A DNA stretch of 64,000 nt, from contig CAXXPK010000005.1 of the NCBI GenBank assembly GCA_963678075.2, positions 124,001 to 188,000 of the forward strand. Direction: 5' to 3'. Both the position numbers and the translations under genes were made by a program. Position 1 is the stretch's first letter; each line of letters opens with the position of its first letter. The notes under the pieces were generated by a model. The model did no database searches, was not told where the DNA came from, and saw only the letters and a list, made by a program, of their open reading frames with translations. Shown one piece after another: positions 53,839 to 61,908 of this stretch. This stretch comes from Oleispirillum sp963678075 (lineage in GTDB: Bacteria; Pseudomonadota; Alphaproteobacteria; Rhodospirillales; Rhodospirillaceae).

Positions 53839-55173
53839 ATGAACGACACCACCCAGCGGGTCCGGCCCGCCGCCGTTGCCGGCATGTTCTATCCCATGGA
53901 CCCCGCCGATTTACGGGCCGAGGTCGCGGCGCATCTTGCCGGCGGCGGCTCCGACGCGGATGAAGTGCCGAAGGCGGTGGTGGTGCCGCACGCCGGCTAT
54001 CGGTACTCCGCCCCGGTCGCGGCGAAAGCCTACGCGCGGGCGATCCCGGGGCGTGGACGGATTTCCCGCGTGGTGCTGCTCGGTCCGACCCACCGCGTCG
54101 CGGTGGCGGGTTTCGCGCTCAGCAATGCCGAGGTCTTCGACACGCCGCTGGGGCCGGTGGCGGTGGACGTGGCGGCGGTGGAGCGTTTGAAGGCGCGGCC
54201 CGACGCGGTGGCGATGGACTTGGCGCATGCGCAGGAACACTGCCTTGAGGTGCAGCTACCGTTCCTGAAGGAGATCCTGGGCGACGTCGAGATCGTGCCG
54301 GTGCTGGCCGGACAGGTTACCCCCGAGGCGGTGGCCGGGCTTCTGGACTCCCTGTGGGGCGGACCGGAAACCCTGATCGTGGTCAGTTCGGATTTGTCGC
54401 ACTATTTGTCCTATGACGATTGCGTCACCTTGGACGCGGTCACCCAGCACGCCATCGAAACCCTGTCGCCGGAAAAGATTGATCGGCCGCAGGCGTGCGG
54501 GCGGCTGCCGATCGCGGGGTTGTTGCTGACCGCGAAGGCGCGCGGCATGGCGGTGGAGACCCTGGACGTTCGCAATTCCGGCGATACCGCCGGGCCGCGC
54601 GGTCAGGTGGTCGGCTACGGCGCGTGGGCGTTCTTCGAGGATGAGGCGCCGCCCCCGGTCACCCAGACCTATGGCGCCGAATTGTTGGCTCTGGCCGAGG
54701 CGTCGATTCGTCATGGGCTGGAACACGGCGTGCCGATGTCGATCGATTACGAAACGGTTTTCCCCGATCTGGTCGATCTGGGGGCGGCTTTCGTCACCTT
54801 GACCCGAGGGGGACGGCTGCGCGGCTGTATCGGTTCGCTGCGGGCGACCCGCTCGCTGGCCGAGGATGTCGCCGCCAACGCCTGTGCCGCCGCTTTTGGC
54901 GATTCGCGGTTCGGTCCGTTGGACGCGGAGGAAATGGAGGGGGTGACGATTTCGGTGTCGGTCCTGGGGCCGATGTCGCCGATCGATTTTGCCGACGAAC
55001 ATGATCTTCTGGCGCAGTTGAACATCGGCGAGGATGGTCTGGCGATCGCCGACCATGGCCGGCGCGCCCTGTTCCTGCCGCAGTTGAAGGTCAAGGCCGG
55101 GTTGCCGCTGTCCGAAAGTCCGGCCCTGCAGGCGTGGCGTTTCCGCGTCGATGTGGTGGGCGGCGAGGCATGA
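53839..55173 (+). CDS. amrB-amrA: AmmeMemoRadiSam protein: MEMO1 (AmrB) fused to AMMECR1 (AmrA)
   Basis: The 444-residue protein starts MNDTTQRVRPAAVAG. The first 260 residues are MEMO1-like (VVVPHAGYRYSA, GPTHRV, VVSSDLSHYL), a relative of extradiol dioxygenases. The rest (about 275-444) is AMMECR1, with FVTLTRGGRLRGCIGS. Near the end the stretch normally between LPQ and LKVKAGLP (about 15 residues) is missing in frame. It overlaps the sua5 start by four bases. The radical SAM partner gene is divergent and broken. Confidence 0.88.
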   Translation: MNDTTQRVRPAAVAGMFYPMDPADLRAEVAAHLAGGGSDADEVPKAVVVPHAGYRYSAPVAAKAYARAIPGRGRISRVVLLGPTHRVAVAGFALSNAEVFDTPLGPVAVDVAAVERLKARPDAVAMDLAHAQEHCLEVQLPFLKEILGDVEIVPVLAGQVTPEAVAGLLDSLWGGPETLIVVSSDLSHYLSYDDCVTLDAVTQHAIETLSPEKIDRPQACGRLPIAGLLLTAKARGMAVETLDVRNSGDTAGPRGQVVGYGAWAFFEDEAPPPVTQTYGAELLALAEASIRHGLEHGVPMSIDYETVFPDLVDLGAAFVTLTRGGRLRGCIGSLRATRSLAEDVAANACAAAFGDSRFGPLDAEEMEGVTISVSVLGPMSPIDFADEHDLLAQLNIGEDGLAIADHGRRALFLPQLKVKAGLPLSESPALQAWRFRVDVVGGEA

Positions 55174-57635
55174 CCACGCCGGTGGTTGCCGCCGACGATG
55201 CCGCCTGTCGCACGGCGGGGGCGTTGCTGAGACGGGGTGAACTGGTCGCCTTTCCCACCGAGACCGTCTATGGCCTGGGCGGCAACGCCCTGGATGGCCG
55301 TGCCGTCGCCGCGATCTTCGCGGCGAAGGGGCGACCGTCCTTCAATCCCCTGATCGTTCATGTCGCGGACCCGGCGGATGCCCTGCCCCTGGCGGATTTC
55401 GGCGATGCCGCGCGGGCGTTGGCGCGGCGTTTCTGGCCGGGGCCGCTGACTCTGGTGCTGCCGCGCCGCGATGGTTGCGGGTTGTCCGATCTGGTCTCCG
55501 CCGGATTGCCCAGCGTCGCCATCCGCATGCCCGCTCATCCAGTGGCGCGGGCGATCATCGCCGCCGCCGGGTGTCCGGTGGCGGCGCCGTCGGCCAATCC
55601 CTCGGGGCGGGTCAGTCCGACCCGCGCCGCGCATGTGCGGGACGGGTTGGACGGTAAGATCGCGATGATCGTCGATGGCGGTCCCTGCGCGGTCGGCATT
55701 GAAAGCACGGTGTTGGATCTGACCGGCGACGCGCCTCGCGTGTTGCGTCCCGGCGGGGTGACGGCGGACCAGATTTCCGCGATCCTGGGGCGACCGGTGG
55801 CGATGGCGACGGTGGCGGACGGCCCGCTGTTGTCCCCCGGCATGCTGCGAAGCCACTACGCGCCGTCGCGGCCGGTGCGGCTGAACGCGGCCACGGCGGC
55901 GGTGGACGAGGCGCTGCTGGGGTTCGGCGATGCCCCGGACGCGGCTCTGAACCTGAGTCCGACGGGCGATCTGGCGGAAGCGGCGGCCAATCTGTTCGCG
56001 ATGCTGCGGGGGTTGGACGACGGGCCGCATCGGGGTATTGCGGTCTCTCCGATTCCCGAGCATGGTCTGGGCATTGCGATCAACGACCGGCTGCGCCGCG
56101 CAGCGGCGCCGCGCGAGGTCGGTTTTTCACCTGCGTCGAGGAATATGATGAGCCAAGCGGACGGTTTCGTGGAGAGGTTGAAGGCCATCCTCGGGGGGGC
56201 CTTTGTCCTTACCGACGACCGCGACATGGACACCTATATGAACGAGGAACGCGGCCTGTTTCATGGCCGCGCCCTGGCGGTGGTGCGCCCGGGATCGACG
56301 TCCGAGGTGGCGGCGACGGTCGCGGCCTGCGCCGCGGCGGGGGTCGGGGTGGTGCCGCAGGGCGGCAACACCGGTCTGGTCGGTGGCGCGGTCGCGGACG
56401 AACGCGCGGTGATCGTGTCGATGGGGCGGATGAACCGTATCCGTGGCGTCAACGCCGACGACTTCACGATGACGGTCGAGGCCGGGTGCGTGCTGCAGGA
56501 CATCCGCGACGCAGCCGAGGCGGCGGGCTGTCTGTTCCCCCTAAGCCTGGGGGCGCAGGGGAGTTGCCAGATCGGCGGCAACCTGGCCACCAATGTCGGC
56601 GGCATCAACACCCTGCGTTACGGCACGGCGCGGGACAACGTGCTGGGGCTGGAGGTGGTGCTACCCGATGGCCGCGTCTGGAACGGCCTGCGCGCCCTGA
56701 CCAAGGACAACACCGGTTATTCGCTGCGCAACCTGTTCGTTGGTTCGGAAGGCACGCTGGGGATCGTCACCGCCGCAGTTCTGAAGCTCTATCCCAAGCT
56801 GCGGGCGGTGGAAACCGCGTTCTGCGGTCTGTCCGACCTTGACGCGGCGTTGCTGCTTCTGGATCGGGCGCGCCGCTTCAGCGGAGACTCGGTCTCGGCC
56901 TTCGAACTGATCTGCCGTACGGGGGTGGAGATGTCGACCATCCACCTGGCCGGGGTTCCCGACCCGTTGGAAGATGCGTACCCGTGGTACGCGTTGATCG
57001 AGTTCTCCTCAACCAGCACCGATGGAGCCTTGCGCGAGACCTTCGAGAAGTTTCTGGAGTCCTCTTTCGAGGACGGCATCATCGTTGATGCGGTTATCGC
57101 CGAAAGCCTGGAACAGACGCGCACGCTGTGGCGTATCCGCGAGGAACTGCCCGAGGCACAGAAGCACGAAGGCGGCTCGATCAAGCACGATATTTCGGTG
57201 CCGGTGCGGTTGGTGCCGGATTTTATCCGCCGGGCCTCCGATGCCGTGGTCAAGGCGATGCCGGGGGTGCGTCCGATGCCGTTCGGCCACATGGGCGACG
57301 GCAATATCCATTTCAACGTGTCGCAGCCGGTCGGCGCGGACAAGGACGCCTATCTTGCCCGTTGGCACGAGATAGGCAGGATCGTCTACGACGTCGTTGA
57401 CGAACTGGGTGGTTCCTTCTCGGCCGAGCATGGGGTGGGGCGGCTGAAGGTCGAGGATCTGGCGCGCTATCGCTCGGACGTGGAACTGGATCTTCTGAAG
57501 CGGATCAAGGTCGCGTTTGATCCGAACAACATCATGAATCCCGGCGTTTTCTTCGGCTTATCCGCCGGGGGAGGCGTCACGTTCCCGCGATCATTGCCGC
57601 GCCGTCGCCGCCGTTTCCGGGCGGCGGCGGATTGA
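55170..57635 (+). CDS. Sua5/TsaC threonylcarbamoyl-AMP synthase reading through into an FAD-linked oxidase
   Basis: The first part (about 325 residues from MTTPVVAADDA) is Sua5: YrdC domain with KGRPSFNPLIVH and SANPSGRVSPT, then the C-terminal Sua5 domain ending RLRRAAAP. It makes threonylcarbamoyl-AMP for t6A in tRNAs. In relatives the gene stops there. Here no stop is found and the frame runs through REVGFSPASRNM into the oxidase for a total of 821 residues. The stop was probably lost, so a fusion protein and a separately started oxidase may both be made. Confidence 0.8.
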   Translation: MTTPVVAADDAACRTAGALLRRGELVAFPTETVYGLGGNALDGRAVAAIFAAKGRPSFNPLIVHVADPADALPLADFGDAARALARRFWPGPLTLVLPRRDGCGLSDLVSAGLPSVAIRMPAHPVARAIIAAAGCPVAAPSANPSGRVSPTRAAHVRDGLDGKIAMIVDGGPCAVGIESTVLDLTGDAPRVLRPGGVTADQISAILGRPVAMATVADGPLLSPGMLRSHYAPSRPVRLNAATAAVDEALLGFGDAPDAALNLSPTGDLAEAAANLFAMLRGLDDGPHRGIAVSPIPEHGLGIAINDRLRRAAAPREVGFSPASRNMMSQADGFVERLKAILGGAFVLTDDRDMDTYMNEERGLFHGRALAVVRPGSTSEVAATVAACAAAGVGVVPQGGNTGLVGGAVADERAVIVSMGRMNRIRGVNADDFTMTVEAGCVLQDIRDAAEAAGCLFPLSLGAQGSCQIGGNLATNVGGINTLRYGTARDNVLGLEVVLPDGRVWNGLRALTKDNTGYSLRNLFVGSEGTLGIVTAAVLKLYPKLRAVETAFCGLSDLDAALLLLDRARRFSGDSVSAFELICRTGVEMSTIHLAGVPDPLEDAYPWYALIEFSSTSTDGALRETFEKFLESSFEDGIIVDAVIAESLEQTRTLWRIREELPEAQKHEGGSIKHDISVPVRLVPDFIRRASDAVVKAMPGVRPMPFGHMGDGNIHFNVSQPVGADKDAYLARWHEIGRIVYDVVDELGGSFSAEHGVGRLKVEDLARYRSDVELDLLKRIKVAFDPNNIMNPGVFFGLSAGGGVTFPRSLPRRRRRFRAAAD
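56148..57635 (+). CDS. FAD-linked 2-hydroxyacid oxidase/dehydrogenase (probable independent start)
   Basis: The second domain of the fusion also has its own ATG (MSQADGFVERLKAI) five bases after a GAGGA site. The FAD_binding_4 domain covers about 35-200 (SLGAQGSCQIGGNLATNVGG) and the C-terminal FAD oxidase domain has the metal/active-site motif HMGDGNIHFN. Relatives oxidise D-2-hydroxyglutarate or D-lactate. The usual end NPGKVL is replaced by NPGVFFGL plus a 20-residue arginine-rich tail that overlaps the response-regulator remnant on the other strand. Confidence 0.85.
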   Translation: MSQADGFVERLKAILGGAFVLTDDRDMDTYMNEERGLFHGRALAVVRPGSTSEVAATVAACAAAGVGVVPQGGNTGLVGGAVADERAVIVSMGRMNRIRGVNADDFTMTVEAGCVLQDIRDAAEAAGCLFPLSLGAQGSCQIGGNLATNVGGINTLRYGTARDNVLGLEVVLPDGRVWNGLRALTKDNTGYSLRNLFVGSEGTLGIVTAAVLKLYPKLRAVETAFCGLSDLDAALLLLDRARRFSGDSVSAFELICRTGVEMSTIHLAGVPDPLEDAYPWYALIEFSSTSTDGALRETFEKFLESSFEDGIIVDAVIAESLEQTRTLWRIREELPEAQKHEGGSIKHDISVPVRLVPDFIRRASDAVVKAMPGVRPMPFGHMGDGNIHFNVSQPVGADKDAYLARWHEIGRIVYDVVDELGGSFSAEHGVGRLKVEDLARYRSDVELDLLKRIKVAFDPNNIMNPGVFFGLSAGGGVTFPRSLPRRRRRFRAAAD

Positions 57636-58294
57636 TCACCGCCCGGACCCCTTCGCGCAGGGCCAGGGCCACCGCCTAGGTGCGGTTGGTGGCGCCGATC
57701 TTACGGAAGACGTTGCGCAGGTGCGATTTGAATAGTGATCTCGGTCAGCCCCAGGATCTTGGCGATTTCCTTGTTGGAGGCACCGCCCACCAGTTGCGTC
57801 AGGATTTCGTATTCGCGCTGGGTCAGCACCGACAGCGGCGACCGCTCGTGCGGCAGCGCGGATGACGGTTCACCCCCCATTCGCGGTTCGGTGGCCTCGG
57901 CGGTCAGCACTTCCGGCGGGTAATAGGGAACGCCGCACAGGATCAGACGCAGGGCATGCATCATCGCGGTGCCGTTCAACGACTTCGGCAAGTATCCGGA
58001 AACGCCCAGTCGCATGGCTTCCAGGACATTGCCGCGCGTTACCCAGTCGGTGACGATGACGATGCGGCAATCGGGGGAGGCGCGGCGCAAACGCAGCACG
58101 CCGTCGATGCCGTCCATTCCGGGCATTTTAAGATCCAGCAAGACCAAATCCGGTCGTTCCGCCGCCATGATTTCATGTGTCGAAGGGTAGTCAAAGGATT
58201 CGAGGATGTTCACATCATCGGCGACTTTGGAGACGAAAGGTTTCAGGCCGTCCCGCAATAGCGCATGATCATCGGCGATCAAGACTTTCATCAT
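57577..58294 (-). pseudogene. NarL/LuxR-type response regulator with a frameshift and a nonsense codon
   Basis: The receiver domain is complete (VLIADDHALLRDG, phospho-Asp in VLLDLKMPGMDG, and Lys in GYLPKSLN). The HTH begins LTQREYEILTQLVGGASNKEIAKILGL. A one-base insertion near 57730 then changes frame after EITI, where KSHLRNVFRKIGATNRT would follow, and the next codon, expected Gln, is TAG (57676-57678). The tail reads ALREGVRAV to a stop at 57577. The DNA-binding helix is disrupted, so it is inactive. Its end overlaps the flavoprotein tail. Confidence 0.85.
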
Positions 58295-58436
58295 GCAGTC
58301 TCCTTATCGGCTGGTGCACGGAGCGCGCGTCGAAGGCGACGGACTGTATACCGCACCAGAATGATACCTTGCCCGGTTTTGGGCAAGTATCTGCTTCGAA
58401 AGAATGATGTGGACAAGTTTTGCGCCGCGCCTTCGA

Positions 58437-58843
58437 TCATGCCAGCGATCGTAGGGTTTTGGCAAGTTCGCGCAGGGATACCGGTTTGCGCAGGATGACG
58501 TCGGCGCCGTTTTCCACCTCCGCCAGCGCGATGCGGTCGTGCAGGGGTTGTCCGGTGATGACGATGGTGGCGATGTGCGGGTGCTCGGCGGCGACCTCGG
58601 CGATCAGTTGAAAGCCGTCGCCGTCGGGCATCTGAAGATCGGTGATCAGAATATCGATGTGGTGTCGCAACAGGTGGTCGCGGGCCTTCCGGCCGCTGAC
58701 GGCGGTCAGAACGACGTATCCGGTCCTCTTCAGAAAGGCGGCGAGTTCACCGACGGCCAGGGTTTCGTCATCGACCACCAGGATGGATAACGGGTCCGTT
58801 GACGGTTGCAGCGGTTCGGTGGTTGTGGTGTTTCCTCGCTCAG
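58437..58843 (-). pseudogene. Orphan receiver domain, 5' end cut off by IS-A copy 2
   Basis: The readable part (about 125 residues) is a CheY-like receiver: LSILVVDDETLAVGEL, phospho-Asp in ILITDLQMPDGDG, and Lys in VILRKPVSL. Upstream it runs into the IS-A terminal repeat at 58844 without a convincing start. It may be a truncated response regulator or the C-terminal receiver of a hybrid histidine kinase. The neighbouring NarL-type remnant suggests that a two-component locus was destroyed here. Confidence 0.7.
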
Positions 58844-59381
58844 GTTCAGGCCCCATTAAATTATTGTCAGGCAGATCGGCGGCTGATTCCCTCATGGGAG
58901 GGAGGACCCCATCCATGAGTGATCTGTTTTGGTTGTCAGAGAGGCAGCTGGCGAAGATTGAGCCGCATTTCCCGCTATCGCATGGCGTGCCGCAGGTTGA
59001 TGATCGATGCAACCCACCTGAAAGCTCATCGGACCGCCGCGAGCCTCCATAAAAAGGGGCTCTTCCCCGATGTATCGGACGCACAAAAGGCGGGCTGAAC
59101 TCCAAGCTTCATGCGGTTTGCGACGGACAAGGAAGGCCCCTCATCCTGCTGCTCAGCGAAGGATCGCTACATGCATCCCGCCAATGCGTCATCGCAAAAC
59201 CCAGCACGCTTACGACAAAATCCTCTATCGCCAGCGTCATAGGATCGAGAACCTCTTCGCTCGCCTCAAGGATTGGCGGCGTATCCAGACCCGATATGAC
59301 CAATGCGCGGATATCTTCTTTGCCGCCGTCATCATCGCGGTACTCCTCCTCTTCTGGATCGAACCTTAATGGGTCCTGAGC
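58844..59381 (+). mobile_element. IS-A copy 2: internally deleted, 538 bp
   Basis: Both ends are recognisable (GTTCAGGCCCCATTAA left; complement ending at 59381 right). Two internal deletions remove about 306 bp relative to copy 1. The first is bounded by the direct repeat GGTTGATGATCG, present twice in copy 1 (10934 and 11119) and once here. The second is bounded by a short GAGGG repeat. The transposase is therefore dead. The left flank is TCAG, the right flank CTAG, and the right side abuts the 3' part of IS-B. Confidence 0.9.
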
Positions 59382-59383
59382 CT

Positions 59384-59617
59384 AGCCGACGTCGCTCGGC
59401 CATAGATAAGCGCACCACCCGCCATCCCGGCTATACCGCCTCCATTCGCATCCGCAAGCGGATCGAGGAAGCCTTTGGCTGGATCAAGACAGTCGCAGGG
59501 ATGCGGAAAACCAAACTGCGCGGCCTTGATAAGGTGGATTGGGCCTTCGCCTTCTCGGCAGCCGCCTACAATCTGCTGCGACCACCCAAACTGCTGGCAG
59601 GGGAGATGCCCACATGA
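59384..59617 (+). pseudogene. IS-B transposase, C-terminal portion
   Basis: The readable sequence RRRSAIDKRTTRHPGYTASI followed by IRKRIEEAFGWIKTVAGMRK contains the catalytic Glu of IS5-type transposases and ends KLLAGEMPT. Joined to the N-terminal part at 11627-12492 at the shared CTAG, it restores an uninterrupted frame (QNT-SRRRSAID). The stop overlaps the passenger gene start (ATGA). Confidence 0.88.
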
Positions 59618-59958
59618 AGCGCCCGCCCGCCTTTGCCAAAGTCTTCGAAGGCCGCTGGAGCATCGTCGAGATGGACACTTGGCCAGATGATCATCTCGAC
59701 CTTCTGGAGCCCGCCCACATTACCTTTGGTGGCGCCTCTGATGGCGAACTGGTGTTCGGCGCGGTCAAGAGATGGCTCGACGTGCGTTACGGGAGCCGGG
59801 ATGGTGCCGTCTGCGCCGAATTCTCGTGGGAAGGCCACAACGACGCCGATATTGCTTGCGGGAGAGGATGGGTCGCCCTCGGCACTGCTGGCCGATTGGT
59901 TGGCCACATCTACATCCATAGCAGCGATGAATCAGGCTTCGTCTGCGAGCCACTCTGA
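59614..59958 (+). CDS. IS-B passenger protein of unknown function
   Basis: The 114-residue protein starts MKRPPAFAKVFEGRWSIVEM and includes FSWEGHNDADIACGRGWVAL and GRLVGHIYIHSSDES. Similar small proteins are found widely in genomes, often next to such transposases, so this is probably part of the element. It is translationally coupled to the transposase. It has no known function and could be an accessory or cargo gene. Confidence 0.75.
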   Translation: MKRPPAFAKVFEGRWSIVEMDTWPDDHLDLLEPAHITFGGASDGELVFGAVKRWLDVRYGSRDGAVCAEFSWEGHNDADIACGRGWVALGTAGRLVGHIYIHSSDESGFVCEPL

Positions 59959-59974
59959 CTTCTTCAACACCCTG

Positions 59975-60301
59975 GTAAGTACGGGACCGATTAAAATCGC
60001 CGTGACCCACGTTTCGGGTGCGCTCAGCTACGTGCAGAAGAACTTCGTGAAGACCTTGGTCGGTTCCGCCCTGCACTGGGGCGTGGTGCAGAAGAATTCG
60101 TCGCAGATTCACGCGGTGATTCATGCCGGATTGGAAGCCATGCGCGGCATCACGCCGCTGGTTGCCGGGGAAAGCCAGTTGAAGATCAAGGTGGCGATCG
60201 CCCAGGACAGCAAGTGGCTGGTGGTGGCGGCCTATGGCGAATCGGCCTTTCACCCTGAAACCAACCATGAACGGATGGGCTTTGGCATCATGCATCTGTG
60301 A
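59975..60301 (+). pseudogene. HutP-like protein, N terminus replaced by IS-B
   Basis: The 108 residues after the IS-B end include IHAVIHAGLEAMRGITPL, KWLVVAAYGESAF and the end NHERMGFGIMHL, which resemble the C-terminal two-thirds of the HutP family (HutP ends HETFGVGINHI in Bacillus). HutP is an RNA-binding antiterminator of histidine use in Bacillus; in other phyla the role is unknown. The frame stays open back into IS-B, so a chimera could be made, but no start or N-terminal part of the family is present. Confidence 0.55.
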
Positions 60302-60441
60302 CGGGCGGGTTTGACCGGAGTGTGTACAGCCGTTACGATGCTCTCCGTCGGCGCGCCCCGTGGTTGGCGATCGCGCCTCGGACCCGGGGGAAGGCCCTTG
60401 CTGCCGTTGCTTCTGGGTGGATTCATCTTAGGACGCATGCA

Positions 60442-60963
60442 ATGCCCGTTTTTCGTAAGTTTCGCACCCTTGTCGCGGGCGGCGTGATCGCGGCGGCGTT
60501 GACCGCGGCGGCGCCGTCCGGCGCGTTGGCCGCTTCAGCCAAGGACGGCGACAAGTTCGGCGACTGGACCGCCGCATGTTCCGGCGCGCCGAATGCGGCG
60601 GCGCCGGTCTGCCATTTGATGCAGATCGTACCGATCACTTCCAAGGACGGCAAGCCGGCTTCCGTTCTTAAGGCGGCGGTTTTCCACATGTCCGCGAAGG
60701 AATACGTGCTGTTCGGTTATTTGCCGCTGGGCTACACGATCGAGCCGGGCGTGAAGGTTTCCGTCGATGGCGGCAAGGCCTTCCAGATGTATGCGCAACG
60801 CTGCGTCCTACAGGGATGCGAAGTTGCATTGAAGCTTGAAGGCGCCTTCCTTGCCCAGATGAAAAAGGGCAAGGAGGCGAAGATCGAATTCCACATCGGC
60901 GATAAGATCGGCACTATCTCGGTGTCGCTGAAGGGCCTGAACGAGGCGCTGTCCAAGTTCTGA
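60442..60963 (+). CDS. IalB-family (invasion-associated locus B) periplasmic protein
   Basis: The 173-residue protein has a signal peptide (MPVFRKFRTLVAGGVIAAAL, ending near ALAASA at residue 32). The mature domain has the IalB pattern: FGDWTAACSGAP, CHLMQIVP, PLGYTIEPGVKVSVDGG and RCVLQGCEV, with two cysteine pairs. The role is unknown outside Bartonella. The start is preceded by an overlapping ATGCAATG; the second ATG is preferred. Confidence 0.85.
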   Translation: MPVFRKFRTLVAGGVIAAALTAAAPSGALAASAKDGDKFGDWTAACSGAPNAAAPVCHLMQIVPITSKDGKPASVLKAAVFHMSAKEYVLFGYLPLGYTIEPGVKVSVDGGKAFQMYAQRCVLQGCEVALKLEGAFLAQMKKGKEAKIEFHIGDKIGTISVSLKGLNEALSKF

Positions 60964-60982
60964 TCGTGCCGTTTGCGACCGA

Positions 60983-61018
60983 AAAGACAAAGGCCCCGGT
61001 TTCGGGGCCTTTGTCTTT
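60983..61018. terminator. Bidirectional terminator between ialB-like gene and tRNA-Leu
   Basis: AAAGACAAAGGCCCCG and its complement form a 16-bp stem around GTTT, with T-rich ends on both strands. It ends the plus-strand IalB-like gene and the minus-strand tRNA-Leu. Confidence 0.93.
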
Positions 61019-61025
61019 GGTGGCG

Positions 61026-61114
61026 TGGTGCCCGCTGCCGGAGTCGAACCGGCACGCCCGTTACCGAGCTACGGATTTTAAGTCCGTTATGTCTACCAAT
61101 TCCATCAAGCGGGC
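61026..61114 (-). tRNA. tRNA-Leu (anticodon TAA)
   Basis: This 89-nt class II tRNA reads GCCCGCTTGATGGAATTGG at the 5' end, anticodon loop CTTAAAA (anticodon TAA), a long variable arm, T-loop GGTTCGACTCC and an encoded CCA (61026-61028 complement). Confidence 0.97.
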
Positions 61115-61229
61115 CCCGCCCGCGACCCTAAACGTTTTGGCGGTATCCTGACAAGAGGCGGACGGGTGCTTGCGTCCGCATTCCGGCGGGGTTAGGTTCC
61201 CTACGCGCATTCTTTCCGGTGGCGGACCG

Positions 61230-61904
61230 ATGATCGAAATCGACGGCGTTACCCAACGGTTCGGCGACCTGACCGTTCTTGACCTCTTGACCCTGACCCT
61301 GACCGAGCGGCGGATCGCGGTGGTCGGCGCCAATGGCTCCGGCAAAAGCACCTTCGCCCGCCTGCTCAACGGCCTGATCGTTCCCACCGAGGGCGAGGTT
61401 CGCGTTGACGGTCTGTCCACCTCCCGCGAGGCCCGCGCGGTGCGGCGCAAGGTGGGGTTCGTCTTCCAGAACCCCGACAATCAGATCGTCTATCCCCTGG
61501 TCGAAGAAGACATCGCCTTCGGTTTAAAGAATCTGAAGCTGCCGAAGCCGGAGATCGCCGCCCGCGTCGATGCGGTGCTGGCCCGCTATGGCATGGAGGA
61601 GCTGCGCCAGCGCTCGGCGCATTTGCTGTCCGGTGGGCAAAAGCAGATGCTGGCGATTTCCTCGGTTTTGGTGATGGACCCCGCCTATGTCGTCTTCGAC
61701 GAGCCGACCACGCTGTTGGATTTGCGCAACAAGCGCCGCGTCGCCCGCGCCATTGCCGAACTGCCGCAGGTCGCGGTGGTGGTCTCTCACGATCTGGAGT
61801 TCCTGGCCGATTTCGATCGCGTTCTGGTGTTCGAGGATGGGCGCGTCGTCTGTGACGCGCCCCCGGCGGCGGCGGTGCCGTTCTATCGCGATCTGATGGC
61901 GTAA
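61230..61904 (+). CDS. bioM: Biotin ECF transporter ATPase BioM
   Basis: The 224-residue ABC ATPase has Walker A GANGSGKST, the Q-loop FQNPDNQIV typical of ECF ATPases, signature LSGGQKQML and Walker B VVFDEPTTLLD. It energises biotin uptake with BioN and BioY. Start MIEIDGVTQ is at the end of a GGACCG leader. No BioR box (TTATMTATAA) was seen in the 115 bp upstream. Confidence 0.92.
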   Translation: MIEIDGVTQRFGDLTVLDLLTLTLTERRIAVVGANGSGKSTFARLLNGLIVPTEGEVRVDGLSTSREARAVRRKVGFVFQNPDNQIVYPLVEEDIAFGLKNLKLPKPEIAARVDAVLARYGMEELRQRSAHLLSGGQKQMLAISSVLVMDPAYVVFDEPTTLLDLRNKRRVARAIAELPQVAVVVSHDLEFLADFDRVLVFEDGRVVCDAPPAAAVPFYRDLMA

Positions 61905-61908
61905 GCCG

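Larger units (their letters stand above)
59382..59974 (+). mobile_element. IS-B, 3' part with passenger gene
   Basis: This segment starts at CTAG where IS-A copy 2 ends and finishes with the inverted repeat TTCTTCAACACCCTG (59960-59974), complementary with two differences to the IS-B end at 12552-12566. It carries the C-terminal part of the IS-B transposase and a second short gene. Together with the 5' part it would give an element of about 1.5 kb. Confidence 0.8.

Noticed and set aside
58177..58498. Short plus-strand frames between and opposite the two response regulator remnants
   Set aside because: They overlap the receiver coding sequence on the other strand and show no start signal or motif.
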